From the NCBI GenBank assembly GCA_963710205.1, contig CAVPZG010000001.1:124001-188000 (forward strand): a stretch of DNA of 64,000 bases, read 5' to 3'. Within the stretch, counting starts at the first letter, position 1. Every line of letters starts with the position of its first letter. Positions 49,085-57,791 of the stretch are shown in pieces. Under the pieces are notes generated by a model. The model had not been told where the DNA came from, did not search any database, and worked only from the letters and a program-made list of their open reading frames with translations. Made by a program: the position numbers and the translations under genes. This DNA comes from Pacificimonas sp963710205 (GTDB taxonomy: Bacteria > Pseudomonadota > Alphaproteobacteria > Sphingomonadales > Sphingomonadaceae).

Positions 49085-49170
49085 TCATTCCGGCCGGGGC
49101 CGGAATCCATCTTCCGGGCGACGTCACATGGACGATGCCCGAAGATGGTCCCCGGCCTTGGCCGGAGTGA
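49085..49170. repeat. Long REP-like palindrome (cruciform)
   Basis: The outer arms TCATTCCGGCC at 49085-49095 and GGCCGGAGTGA at 49160-49170, and the inner arms CCATCTTCCGGGC at 49107-49119 and GCCCGAAGATGG at 49137-49148, nest in one 86-base imperfect palindrome. It lies between secB and murJ and is of the type spread between genes in sphingomonads. Function as a terminator or RNA-stability element is possible. Confidence 0.75.
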
Positions 49171-49188
49171 CGGTCAGTGTTTTCATAC

Positions 49189-49731
49189 CTAGTTCGGCAG
49201 AATGATGTTCGGCGTTTCGCCGCCAGACTCGTTCGGCTTCTCGCCATCCTTCGCCGCCTGCATCTGCTGCTGCCGCGCCATGTAAAGCTGTGCGAAATCG
49301 ATCGGATCGAGCATCAGCGGCGGGAAACCGCCGTCACGCACGGCGTCGGCAAAGATGCGGCGCGCGAACGGGAAGATCATGCGCGGCGCCTCGATGATCA
49401 GGAACAGCTGCAGATGCTCCTGCGGTACATTCTGCAGTGCGAACAGGCCGCCATAGGACAGTTCGACAATGAAGCCGACATCGCCAGTGCCCTTCGTCGT
49501 GGCCTTGCCGGTCAGGGTCAGGACGACTTCGTAGACGTCCTTCTGTTCCTGCTGGTTGACGGTCACGTTGACCTGGATGTCGATGTCCGGCTGGCCGTTC
49601 TGCGCCTGCAGGCTTTTGGGCGCATTGGGATTTTCAAAGCTCAGGTCCTTGACATACTGCGCCATGATATTGATCGCGATGGGCGCGGCATTTTCGTCCG
49701 TGCCGAGGGGCGGGGTCTGTTCGTCTGCCAT
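49189..49731 (-). CDS. secB: Protein-export chaperone SecB
   Basis: A 180-residue tetrameric export chaperone. Seen: NIMAQYVKDLSFENPNAPKSL near the N-terminus (here residues 20-40), the VNVTVNQQEQKDVYEVVLTLTGKA strand region, LSYGGLF and the helix with LLIIEAPRMIFPFARRI (here LFLIIEAPRMIFPFARRI), then the QxPPLMLDPIDFAQLY type ending. SecB keeps precursors unfolded for SecA. The ATG at 49731 (MADEQ) has AGGTG 8 bases upstream; an ATG at 49740 is an alternative. It is divergent from the Tim44-like gene. Confidence 0.96.
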   Translation of the reverse strand: MADEQTPPLGTDENAAPIAINIMAQYVKDLSFENPNAPKSLQAQNGQPDIDIQVNVTVNQQEQKDVYEVVLTLTGKATTKGTGDVGFIVELSYGGLFALQNVPQEHLQLFLIIEAPRMIFPFARRIFADAVRDGGFPPLMLDPIDFAQLYMARQQQMQAAKDGEKPNESGGETPNIILPN

Positions 49732-49919
49732 TGATAACACCTGTTATGTTGGAAAAGTGGGTCGGTTTGCCGCGCGCGCTAGCAGGCCGAATGCCTGCTG
49801 CGCAAGCTCGCTTCACCTTGTGCAAGGGAACGTAAGGGCTATGTTGGTATTCTATGGGTAGATTGCGAATCAACGCATCCGCTTACGCCCACGATATTTT
49901 GCGCCGCAAGGAGGCCGTC

Positions 49920-50576
49920 TTGGTTGAAATCGTTGTCCTGGCCCTTCTGGCGGGCTTTATCGCGTTCCGCCTGATCAGCGTGCTCGGCCGTCATGACGAA
50001 TCGGCAGAGCCGCAGCAGCCTGCGATGAACCGGCAAACCAGTGTCCCGCAGCAGGGATCGAACGTCGTGGCGCTGGAACCCGTTTCCCGTCCGCCGCTGG
50101 TCCTGCCGGAAGACCTTAACGACACCGCGCGCGGTGGTCTGGAGGACATTGCCGAGGCCGACCCCTATTTCGATCCCGCCACATTCCTGGAAGGGGCGAC
50201 CGCCGCCTATCGCATGGTTCTGGAGGCCTTCTGGTCCGGCGACAGGGACGCGCTCAAGGAACTCGTCTCTGACGACATCTACGAGGACTTCACCGCCGCC
50301 ATCGACGCGCGTGAAAAGGATGACATGCGCTACGAGAACCGCCTCGAAAAGATCGAGGACGCCCGCATCCTGTCCGCGGAGAAGCGCGGCTATATGGCCG
50401 AAGTCACGGTGCAGTTCGATGCCGACCTGATGACGATCACCCGCGATGCCGAGGGCGTGATCGTTGCCGGGTCGGAGGAGGCCGCAACACAGACACATGA
50501 TGTCTGGACCTTCAGCCGTCACCTCGGCAGCGAAGACCCGGCCTGGCTCCTGATCGAAACCGACGGCGCCGAATAA
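49920..50576 (+). CDS. Tim44-like domain membrane protein
   Basis: A 218-residue protein with an N-terminal membrane helix (about 2-20) and a C-terminal Tim44-like/NTF2-like domain (about 105-218) that contains YRMVLEAFWSGDRDALKELVSDDIY, YENRLEKIEDARI and HDVWTFSRHLGSEDPAWLL in ordinary family spacing. In alphaproteobacteria Tim44-like proteins have been linked to protein export or outer-membrane biogenesis. The start is a TTG at 49920, supported by an exact AAGGAGG six bases upstream; an ATG at 49854 lacks one. It is divergent from secB. Confidence 0.88.
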   Translation: MVEIVVLALLAGFIAFRLISVLGRHDESAEPQQPAMNRQTSVPQQGSNVVALEPVSRPPLVLPEDLNDTARGGLEDIAEADPYFDPATFLEGATAAYRMVLEAFWSGDRDALKELVSDDIYEDFTAAIDAREKDDMRYENRLEKIEDARILSAEKRGYMAEVTVQFDADLMTITRDAEGVIVAGSEEAATQTHDVWTFSRHLGSEDPAWLLIETDGAE

Positions 50577-50879
50577 CGTGCCGGCAGCGTGGGCCGCCGC
50601 GCTGCTATCGTCACCGGTTTCAGACATGCGGCCTTTGGCCACCCTCCGCTAACCGGTCACGTCGACCGGTAACACTGGGCGGCACATGTCCGCCAGTTCA
50701 GCACGCCCGCCACCCGCGCCGCCTTCGCAGGTAAAAATGCCGCACGATCTCTGTGTACCAGCGGCCGCCGGCGCGCGCGCTGCGTCTCCGGCTGCGGATT
50801 ATCCCGAAGCGGAACACCCCGGCACATGAAAGACCGCGTCCTATCGGGAGGTCATGCGAAACAGCGCGTGTGCGCGGGC
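50577..50879. other. Intergenic region without recognisable gene
   Basis: These 303 bases lie between the Tim44-like gene and apt (convergent). A short palindrome ACCGGTC-ACGTC-GACCGGT is present near 50654. All frames are broken by stops or give no recognisable product. In related genomes mltA commonly follows a Tim44-like gene, but I could not align this stretch to MltA with confidence. Confidence 0.5.
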
Positions 50880-51410
50880 CTATTCGCCCTCGAATTCAAT
50901 CAGCGCCTGCACGTCAAGGCCGCTATCGCGCAGGCGCTGCGCACCCCCAAGGTCCGGCAGGTCGACAAGGAAACTCGCCCCTGCGACATGACCGCCGACC
51001 TTCTCGATCAGCTGCGTCGCCGCCAGCGCCGTGCCGCCCGTCGCGATCAGGTCATCGACGATCAGGATGCGCGCGCCCGGCGGAAAGGCGTCCATGTGCA
51101 CTTCCAGCCGATCGTCGCCATATTCCAGCGCATAATCGAGGCCATGCGCCGGTCCGGGCAATTTGCCGCCCTTGCGGATCATCAGCACGCCCGCACCAAG
51201 CTTTGGCGCAATCGCGCCCGCGAACAGAAATCCCCGCGCCTCGATCCCGGCAACCAGATCGATATCCTGCGGCGCGAGCGAGGCCATGCGTTCGGTCGCG
51301 TCGGCAAATCCGGCGGGATCCGTTAGCAGGGTGGAAATATCGCGGAACCTGATGCCCGCCTTCGGATAGTCGGGAATCGTCCGGATCAGCGATTTCAGGT
51401 CGGCCTTCAC
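50880..51410 (-). CDS. apt: Adenine phosphoribosyltransferase
   Basis: A 176-residue salvage enzyme making AMP from adenine and PRPP. The PRPP-binding motif ILIVDDLIATGGTA is near residues 118-131, with GAGVLMIRKGGKLPGP and GIEARGFLFAGAIA before it. The start is the GTG at 51410, sharing the GTGA overlap with the mtnP stop. It recycles the adenine released by the MtnP reaction, so the two genes form one pathway. Confidence 0.96.
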   Translation of the reverse strand: MKADLKSLIRTIPDYPKAGIRFRDISTLLTDPAGFADATERMASLAPQDIDLVAGIEARGFLFAGAIAPKLGAGVLMIRKGGKLPGPAHGLDYALEYGDDRLEVHMDAFPPGARILIVDDLIATGGTALAATQLIEKVGGHVAGASFLVDLPDLGGAQRLRDSGLDVQALIEFEGE

Positions 51411-52279
51411 GGCATCACCCGGCCCGCCACGACGCGCAGCTTCTCCGCCGTCATCTGCGGCCACAGGTCCGGCGGGGTGATGACCGCGTGGGTCAGCGCC
51501 CGGTCGCAGCCTGCGGGACACGCATCGCGCGTCGCTGGCAATGTCTTTGCCATGGCTGTGATCAGGTCGCGCGCCCTGCCGACATTCGCCTGCATCACGG
51601 CCATGATGTCGCCGGTTTCCGCGCCAGCCTCGCCGTCGCGCCAGCTGTCCCAGTCCGTCACCATGGCTATGCTGGCATAGCAAAGCTCCGCTTCCCGCGC
51701 GAGCGCCGCTTCCGGCATGGCCGTCATGCCGATCACATCCAGCCCCGCCTGACGGTACAGGCGCGATTCCGCGCGCGTGGAGAATTGCGGTCCCTCCATC
51801 GCCAGATAGGCGCCGCCGTCCGTCACCTCGATATGCGCGGACGCGGCGGCATCGCCCAGCAGCTGGCGAACACGCGAACAGATGGGATCGGCGAGCGCGA
51901 CATGGCCGGTAATGCCTTCGCCGAAAAAGGTTTTCGGCCGCATCCGCGTGCGGTCGACGATCTGGTCGATCAGAACGAAGCTGCCCGGTGCGAGCGCTTC
52001 CCGAAAGGACCCGCAGGCCGCCACCGACAGGACGTCGCTGCATCCCGCCAGCTTCAGTGCGGCGATATTGGCGCGGTAGTTGATTTCGTGCGGCAACAGC
52101 CTGTGGCCGCGCCCGTGTCGCGGCAGGAAGACGATCGGCGTGCCGTCGATATGACCGTGCAGCAGCTCATCGGAAGGATCGCCCCAGGGCGTCGTCACGG
52201 GCCGCCATTCGCGGTCCTGCAACGCCTCCAGCTCGTAAAGGCCGCTGCCGCCGATGACACCCAGTTTCATCGGCGGCAT
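51407..52279 (-). CDS. mtnP: S-methyl-5'-thioadenosine phosphorylase
   Basis: A 290-residue phosphorylase that splits methylthioadenosine into adenine and methylthioribose-1-phosphate in the methionine salvage pathway. Seen: LGVIGGSGLYELEAL near the start, PRHGRGHRLLPHEINYRANI, and the substrate region TDGGAYLAMEGPQFSTRAES with GMTAMPEAALAREAELCYA. The length fits the MTAP group (about 290). It is followed by apt and preceded, 7 bases upstream, by petC; its transcription is thus probably coupled to the bc1 operon. Confidence 0.95.
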   Translation of the reverse strand: MPPMKLGVIGGSGLYELEALQDREWRPVTTPWGDPSDELLHGHIDGTPIVFLPRHGRGHRLLPHEINYRANIAALKLAGCSDVLSVAACGSFREALAPGSFVLIDQIVDRTRMRPKTFFGEGITGHVALADPICSRVRQLLGDAAASAHIEVTDGGAYLAMEGPQFSTRAESRLYRQAGLDVIGMTAMPEAALAREAELCYASIAMVTDWDSWRDGEAGAETGDIMAVMQANVGRARDLITAMAKTLPATRDACPAGCDRALTHAVITPPDLWPQMTAEKLRVVAGRVMP

Positions 52280-52286
52280 CGTGTGC

Positions 52287-53132
52287 CTAGTGGCCCTTCA
52301 CGTCCGCCCAGACGCGGCGATAGCTCAGATAGGCGAAGCTCGTCAGGATGATCAGGAAGACAATCGTCCCGATGCCCGCCCGCTTGCGCTCTTCCAGCTT
52401 CGGTTCCGCCGCCCAGTAAAGGAACGCGGTGATGTCCTTGCCCATCTGGTCCACCGTCGGCTCGGTGCCGTCGGCATATTCGACCATGCCATCGGCCAGC
52501 TGCGGTGTCATGGCGATCCACAGGCTGTGAAAGTGCGGATTATAGTAAAGTCCCTGCGGAACCGCGTCTTCGGGGAATTCCGCCGGCACGTCTTCATAGC
52601 CTGTGATCAGCGAATAAATGTAATTCGGGCCGTCAGGGCGCGCCTTTGCGAGCAGCGACATGTCAGGCGGAAGGGCGTTGTTGTTCGCCGCGCGCGCGGC
52701 GATTTCGTTCGGATAGACGGACGGAAACTTGTCGGCGGGAAGTGCGGGCCGCGTGTCGGTTTCACCCGTGTCCGGATTGATCGTCGGAACGGGAATCTGC
52801 CAGTCGGTGGCGATCTGTTTCACTTCGGCCTCGTTGAAGCCGATTTCCGACAGATTGCGAAAGGCGACGCGCTTCAGGCTGTGGCAATTCGAACAGATCG
52901 CCTTGTAGACCTGAAATCCGCGCTGCAGCTGCCTTTCGTCGAACCCGCCAAACACGCCAAGGCCCATCGGCCCTTCCCAGGACCAGTTCACATCCTTGTT
53001 ATAGGCGTGATATTCCTCGATCAGCAGGTCACTCTCGCTCTTCTCCGATGTTTCCATAAGGCCGCTGACAGCGGCCATGACCAGAACGGCGATGAAGACG
53101 GTGCCAACAGCGTAGGCGATCCAACGTACCAT
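52287..53132 (-). CDS. petC: Cytochrome c1 of the bc1 complex
   Basis: A 281-residue subunit that passes electrons from the Rieske protein to soluble cytochrome c. It has an N-terminal hydrophobic segment (about 1-25), the haem-binding CSNCH in YKAICSNCHSLKRV near residue 80, a MSLLAKARPD-type ligand region (the axial Met) near 180, and a C-terminal membrane anchor (about 255-275). It is the third gene of petABC, 27 bases after petB. Confidence 0.95.
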   Translation of the reverse strand: MVRWIAYAVGTVFIAVLVMAAVSGLMETSEKSESDLLIEEYHAYNKDVNWSWEGPMGLGVFGGFDERQLQRGFQVYKAICSNCHSLKRVAFRNLSEIGFNEAEVKQIATDWQIPVPTINPDTGETDTRPALPADKFPSVYPNEIAARAANNNALPPDMSLLAKARPDGPNYIYSLITGYEDVPAEFPEDAVPQGLYYNPHFHSLWIAMTPQLADGMVEYADGTEPTVDQMGKDITAFLYWAAEPKLEERKRAGIGTIVFLIILTSFAYLSYRRVWADVKGH

Positions 53133-53159
53133 GGTTCAGACTTTCCTATTCGCAGGCAC

Positions 53160-54482
53160 TTATTCGGCGGGTTGCGCGTCGGGCGCGGCATGCGGCCCGG
53201 TATCGGTAAGACCCGCGGGTGCGCCCGTCGAGGCTTCACCCTTCAGCACCGCCTCTGAAATGGACGCAGGCAGCGGCAGCGGCACTTCCGTGCGCGACAC
53301 GATCGGCATGATGATCAGGAAATGCGCGAAATAATAGATCGAGCAGATCTGGCTGATGACGATGTAGGGCTGCTCCGCCAGTGCACCGCCGCACCAGCTG
53401 AGGACGACGATGTTCACCAGGAACACATAGGTCCACATGCGCATCTTCGGCCGGTAGCGCATCGACTTTACTGGCGACGAGTCGAGCCAGGGCAGGAAGA
53501 ACAGCACGACGATGGCCGCGCCCATGGCGAGGACGCCCCACAGTTTCGCGGGCAGGATGAAGTCGAAGGTGAAGGCGCGCAGGATCGCGTAGAACGGCCA
53601 GAAATACCATTCGGGCACGATGTGCGACGGCGTCGATAGCGCGTTCGCCTCGATATAGTTATCGGGGTGACCCAGGAAGTTCGGCAGGAAGAACAGGAAA
53701 ATGGAGAAGGCGATCAGATAGACGCCAATGCCGAACAGGTCCTTCGCCGTGAAATAGGGATGGAACGGAAGCGTGTCCTGCGGCCCCTTCACCTCGACGC
53801 CCGTAGGGTTGTTCGATCCCGGCAGGTGCAGCGCCCAGATTTTCAGCATGACGACGCCGGCAATCACGAAGGGCAACAGGAAATGCAGGCTGAAAAAGCG
53901 GTTGAGCGTGGCATTGTCGACCGCGAATCCGCCCAGCAGGAATGTTACCAGCGCATCGCCCACAAGCGGTATGGCCGAGAACAGATTGGTGATGACGGTC
54001 GCGCCCCAGAAGCTCATCTGGCCCCAGGGAAGCACATATCCCATGAACGCCGTCGCCATCATCAGAAGAAGGATGACGACGCCCAGCATCCAGACCAGTT
54101 CGCGCGGCGCCTTGTAGGAACCGTAATAGAGCCCGCGCCAGATGTGCACGTAGACCACGATGAAGAAGAAGCTGGCGCCGTTGGCGTGCATGTAGCGCAT
54201 CAGCCAGCCATAATTGACGTCGCGCATGATATGCTCGACCGAGCTGAACGCGACCTCGGTATTGGCCGCATAATGCATGGCGAGAACGATGCCGGTGACG
54301 ATCTGGATCACCAGCGCAAGACCGGCCAGAACACCGAAATTATAGAAATAATTGATATTTCTCGGAACTTCATAGCCGCCGCCCAGCGATCCATGGATCA
54401 GCCGCGGAATGGGCAGGCGCGAATCCATCCATTTGCCGAATTCGGTCTTGGGCTCATAGGCCTTGGTCCAGCCAAAAGACAT
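53160..54482 (-). CDS. petB: Cytochrome b of the bc1 complex
   Basis: A 440-residue membrane protein with eight helices and the four haem-ligand histidines in HYAANTE-type and HIWRGLYYGSY contexts (first pair MHYAANTEVAFSSVEHI, LMRYMHANGASFFF; second pair HFLLPFVIAGVVMLK and LHLPGSNNP). The quinol site PEWYFWPFYAILRA is visible near residue 300. A C-terminal extension after helix eight is Pro/Glu/Ala rich. The ATG shares one base with the petA stop (TGATG). Confidence 0.97.
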   Translation of the reverse strand: MSFGWTKAYEPKTEFGKWMDSRLPIPRLIHGSLGGGYEVPRNINYFYNFGVLAGLALVIQIVTGIVLAMHYAANTEVAFSSVEHIMRDVNYGWLMRYMHANGASFFFIVVYVHIWRGLYYGSYKAPRELVWMLGVVILLLMMATAFMGYVLPWGQMSFWGATVITNLFSAIPLVGDALVTFLLGGFAVDNATLNRFFSLHFLLPFVIAGVVMLKIWALHLPGSNNPTGVEVKGPQDTLPFHPYFTAKDLFGIGVYLIAFSIFLFFLPNFLGHPDNYIEANALSTPSHIVPEWYFWPFYAILRAFTFDFILPAKLWGVLAMGAAIVVLFFLPWLDSSPVKSMRYRPKMRMWTYVFLVNIVVLSWCGGALAEQPYIVISQICSIYYFAHFLIIMPIVSRTEVPLPLPASISEAVLKGEASTGAPAGLTDTGPHAAPDAQPAE

Positions 54483-55057
54483 CAGCCAATCCTCACACTA
54501 GTGTCGGACAGAAATTCATATTGCGGCACTTCCAGATTCTTTGGCGCCGGGCCCTTCCGGATCCGTCCCGCATTGTCGTAATGCGAGCCGTGGCAGGGGC
54601 AGAACCAGCCGTCGAAATCGCCCTTCACTTCGCCCGCCGCCGTGCCGGACGGAATGCAGCCGAGGTGCGTGCAGACGCCAACCTGGATCAGATACTGGCG
54701 GTGGCCGTCCTGCGTGCGCTCATCATAGGTCTGAGGATCGCGCAGACCGGAAATATCGACATCGGTCGCCTCGGCGATCTTCGCCGCCGTCAGGTGCTGG
54801 ATGAAAACGGGTTTGCCGCGCCACGACACCTTGATGCCCTGACCCTCTGCGATCGGAGCCAGATCGACATCGATACTCGCCAGCGCCAGCACGTCCGCGC
54901 TCGGGTTCATCTGGTCGATGAACGGCCAGATCGCGGCGACCGCGCCCACACCGACAAAGGCGCCGGTGGCGACATGGATGAAGTCGCGGCGGCGCACACC
55001 TTCGTGCGCGTCTTCCGCGATGGCTTCTTCGATGGGGCCGTCAGGGGCGGTTGCCAT
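54482..55057 (-). CDS. petA: Rieske iron-sulphur subunit of the bc1 complex
   Basis: A 191-residue protein with an N-terminal twin-arginine-type segment (VRRRDFIHVATGAFVGVGAVAAIWPFI, that is RRRDFIH followed by a hydrophobic helix), and a [2Fe-2S] Rieske domain with GVCTHLGCIPSG and WFCPCHGSHYDNAGRI. It takes electrons from quinol to cytochrome c1. The ATG at 55057 (MATAPDGP) has AGGGA 9 bases upstream. It is divergent from hemF, with about 170 bases between, where the petABC promoter should lie. Confidence 0.96.
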   Translation of the reverse strand: MATAPDGPIEEAIAEDAHEGVRRRDFIHVATGAFVGVGAVAAIWPFIDQMNPSADVLALASIDVDLAPIAEGQGIKVSWRGKPVFIQHLTAAKIAEATDVDISGLRDPQTYDERTQDGHRQYLIQVGVCTHLGCIPSGTAAGEVKGDFDGWFCPCHGSHYDNAGRIRKGPAPKNLEVPQYEFLSDTSVRIG

Positions 55058-55227
55058 AAGAAATCCCTGTACATTACGGACGCACGATATCGCGCGGCGT
55101 CCATGACTGCTTCGTTGCTGGCGCGCCTGATAGCCGCTGCGCCCTGCAAAGCGCAACGGACAATTTGGCGCGGCGGCGAGGCGCCACAGGCTTTTACTGG
55201 CGTGCGGTGCGGGCTATGCGCAGTCGA

Positions 55228-56085
55228 ATGACAGACCTCGAAACGCGAAAAACCCTTGCCAGCGCCTGGTTCGCCGACATCCGCGACCGCATCTGCGCCG
55301 AATTCGAACGCCTGGAGGATGAGGCCGCGCACATGCCCGGCGATGCGGGCCGATTCCGGCGCAAAAGCTGGGAGCGTGAAGACCCCTCGGGCGAACCGGG
55401 CGGCGGCGGCGTCATGTCGGTGATGAAGGGGCGGCTGTTTGAAAAGGTTGGTGTCAACATTTCCACCGTCGCGGGAACCTTCGAGCCCGAATTCGCCGCC
55501 ACCATACCCGGCGCGGCGGACGATCCGCGCTTCTTTGCGACCGGGGTCAGTCTCGTCGCGCACATGGTGAACCCGCACGTCCCGGCCGTCCACATGAACA
55601 CCCGCTACCTCGTCACCACACAGGACTGGTTTGGCGGCGGCAGCGACCTCAACCCACCGATCCCCTATGCGGATGATACCAGCGCATGGCACGCCGACTG
55701 GGCAGACTGCTGCGCGCGCCACGATGTCGCCGACGGCCCGCGCTACAAAAAATGGTGCGACGAATATTTCTTTGTCCCGCACCGCAACCGCGCGCGGGGC
55801 GTCGGCGGGATCTTCTACGACCGGCTGAACTCGGGTGACTGGGATGCCGACTTCGCCTTCACAAAGGACGTTGGCGAAACCTTCCTCGCCGCCTATCCGC
55901 CGCTCGTCAGGAAACGCATGGGCCAGCCCTGGACCGACGGCGACCGCCACGAGCAGCTGAAATATCGCGGCCTCTACACCGAATTCAATCTTGTCCACGA
56001 CCGCGGCACGTTGTTCGGCCTGAAGACCGGCGGCAATATCGAGGCCATATTGATGAGCCTTCCCCCGCTCGCCGCCTGGGACTGA
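55228..56085 (+). CDS. hemF: Oxygen-dependent coproporphyrinogen III oxidase
   Basis: A 285-residue aerobic haem-biosynthesis enzyme. Seen: SGEPGGGGVMSVMKGRLFEKVGVN (here residues 58-81), MNTRYLVTTQDWFGGGSDLNPP near 125, DEYFFVPHRNRARGVGGIFYD near 180, and the ending GLKTGGNIEAILMSLPP. The ATG at 55228 (MTDLETRK) is the usual start; an ATG at 55216 (MRSR) is possible. No clear ribosome binding site is seen. It lies next to the bc1 operon, on the other strand. Confidence 0.96.
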   Translation: MTDLETRKTLASAWFADIRDRICAEFERLEDEAAHMPGDAGRFRRKSWEREDPSGEPGGGGVMSVMKGRLFEKVGVNISTVAGTFEPEFAATIPGAADDPRFFATGVSLVAHMVNPHVPAVHMNTRYLVTTQDWFGGGSDLNPPIPYADDTSAWHADWADCCARHDVADGPRYKKWCDEYFFVPHRNRARGVGGIFYDRLNSGDWDADFAFTKDVGETFLAAYPPLVRKRMGQPWTDGDRHEQLKYRGLYTEFNLVHDRGTLFGLKTGGNIEAILMSLPPLAAWD

Positions 56086-56088
56086 ACC

Positions 56089-57729
56089 ATGCCGACCGCA
56101 GCTGAAAACACCGTGGCGCAAACGATCGTCCAGGCCCTTCGCGCGGAAGACACCTCGCACGTCTTCTGCGTTCCCGGAGAATCCTATCTTGCCGTCCTCG
56201 ACGCGCTCTACGACGCGCGGGACGAGATCGCCCTCATCACCTGCCGCCACGAGGCCGCCGCCGCCAACATGGCCGAAGCCTATGGCAAGCTGAAGGGGCG
56301 CGCGGGCGTCTGCATGGTCACGCGCGGCCCCGGCGCGACCCATGCCTCCATCGGCATCCACACCGCCTTTCAGGACTCCACGCCGCTCGTCATGTTCGTC
56401 GGCGATGTCGGCAGCGACATGCTGGGGCGCGAAGCCTTTCAGGAAATCGACTATAACCGCTATTTCGGCGCCTTTGCGAAGGGTGTGATGACCCTCGACC
56501 GCCCGGAGCGCGCGCATGAAATTGTCGCCAGGGCGTTCGCCCTCGCCCGTTCCGGCCGTCCCGGCCCGGTCATCGTCACGCTGCCCGAAGACCTGCTGCT
56601 GAAGCACGCGCCGACCGCCGTCCCCGCGCCGGTGTCGCCGCCCGAACCCTCTCCCGATGCCAGCCGCATCGCGGACCTCGCCAACCTGCTGGCCAAAGCG
56701 GAGCGCCCCATCCTCTGGCTGGGCGGCCCTGGCTGGACGGAGGAGGACTGCGCCAATATCCGCCGCTTCGCCGAGGATACCAACATCCCCGTGGTCACAT
56801 CCTGGCGCCGGAAGGACCGCTTCGACAACGCGCACCCCAGCTATGCGGGCGAACTCGGCCTCGGCGCGAACCCGAAGCTGGTCGAGCGCGTCCGCTCCGC
56901 CGACGTCATCATCGCCCTTGGCACCCGCCTCGGCGAGGTTGCCAGCATGGGCTACACGCTGCCCGCCGTCCCCGTGCCCGAACAGAAGCTCGTCCACATC
57001 CACATGGACGCGGACACGCTCACGAACGTCCGCCGTCCCGCGCTCGCCATCCAGTCGTCGATCCGCCTCGCCTGCGCCTCCCTTGCCGAGCTTGGCTTCA
57101 TGCTTGAGCCCTTCGGGGGTCTGCGCGAGTCCGCCCGCGCCGATTACGAGGCCTGGACAGCGCCCACTGACGTGCAGTCCGGCGTCAACATGGCGAGGGT
57201 CATCACCACGCTCTCCGAAACATTGCCCAAGGACACGGTCTACACCAACGGCGCCGGTAACTTCGCTGCCTGGCTGCACCGCTTCCACCACCACCGCCAG
57301 CACAGCACCCAGCTCGCCCCCACTTCGGGTGCCATGGGTTACGGTGTCCCGGCAGCCATCGCCGCGGCGCTGATAAACGGCGCGCGCAGCGTCTGTGTCG
57401 CAGGCGACGGCGATTTCCTGATGTCGGGCAGCGAACTCGCCACCGCTGTCCGCTACAATGCGAATTGCCTGTTCATCATCGTCGACAACGGCCAGCTTGG
57501 CACGATCCGTATGCACCAGGAGCGCGATTTTGCGGGCCGCCCGTCCGGCACAGCCCTCACCAACCCCGACTTCGCGCAATATGCGGAAAGTTTCGGCGTC
57601 AAGGCCTGGACGGTCGAGGCGACGGAGGACTTCGCTGGCGCGCTGTCAGAGGCGCTTGCCCACGATGGTCCGGCCCTCATCGCCTGCCGCACCGATCCGA
57701 ACGAAATCGCGCCCGGTCGCCGCATCTGA
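56089..57729 (+). CDS. Thiamine pyrophosphate-dependent enzyme, acetolactate synthase-like
   Basis: A 546-residue ThDP enzyme with the three-domain plan. The catalytic Glu lies in CRHEAAAANMAEAYG near residue 54, and the ThDP/Mg motif GDG...N is in GDGDFLMSGSELATA and ends at IIVDNGQLG. It resembles acetolactate synthase large-subunit and related decarboxylases (IlvB-like) but no small subunit lies nearby, so the substrate is not defined. The start lies 3 bases after the hemF stop. Followed by a bidirectional terminator. Confidence 0.88.
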   Translation: MPTAAENTVAQTIVQALRAEDTSHVFCVPGESYLAVLDALYDARDEIALITCRHEAAAANMAEAYGKLKGRAGVCMVTRGPGATHASIGIHTAFQDSTPLVMFVGDVGSDMLGREAFQEIDYNRYFGAFAKGVMTLDRPERAHEIVARAFALARSGRPGPVIVTLPEDLLLKHAPTAVPAPVSPPEPSPDASRIADLANLLAKAERPILWLGGPGWTEEDCANIRRFAEDTNIPVVTSWRRKDRFDNAHPSYAGELGLGANPKLVERVRSADVIIALGTRLGEVASMGYTLPAVPVPEQKLVHIHMDADTLTNVRRPALAIQSSIRLACASLAELGFMLEPFGGLRESARADYEAWTAPTDVQSGVNMARVITTLSETLPKDTVYTNGAGNFAAWLHRFHHHRQHSTQLAPTSGAMGYGVPAAIAAALINGARSVCVAGDGDFLMSGSELATAVRYNANCLFIIVDNGQLGTIRMHQERDFAGRPSGTALTNPDFAQYAESFGVKAWTVEATEDFAGALSEALAHDGPALIACRTDPNEIAPGRRI

Positions 57730-57736
57730 ATGGAAA

Positions 57737-57766
57737 AAGGGGGCGGACCCTGCGGCCCGCCCCCTT
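57737..57766. terminator. Bidirectional intrinsic terminator
   Basis: AAGGGGGCGG at 57737-57746 and CCGCCCCCTT at 57757-57766 form a 10-bp GC stem with a 10-base loop. The stem is followed on the minus strand by a T run (complement of AAAAA at 57734-57738) and on the plus strand by TTCTCC. It separates the convergent ThDP gene and outer membrane gene. Confidence 0.8.
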
Positions 57767-57791
57767 CTCCCTATCGGCTGTCGCGTCGCGA

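Noticed and set aside
50577..50879. Remnant of mltA
   Set aside because: A few scattered residues recall MltA, but no continuous alignment or motif could be made by eye; kept only as a possibility.
54907..57579. An 890-codon open frame on the minus strand through hemF and the ThDP gene
   Set aside because: It is antisense to two clearly recognised enzymes and contains no domain pattern; high GC makes long antisense frames common.
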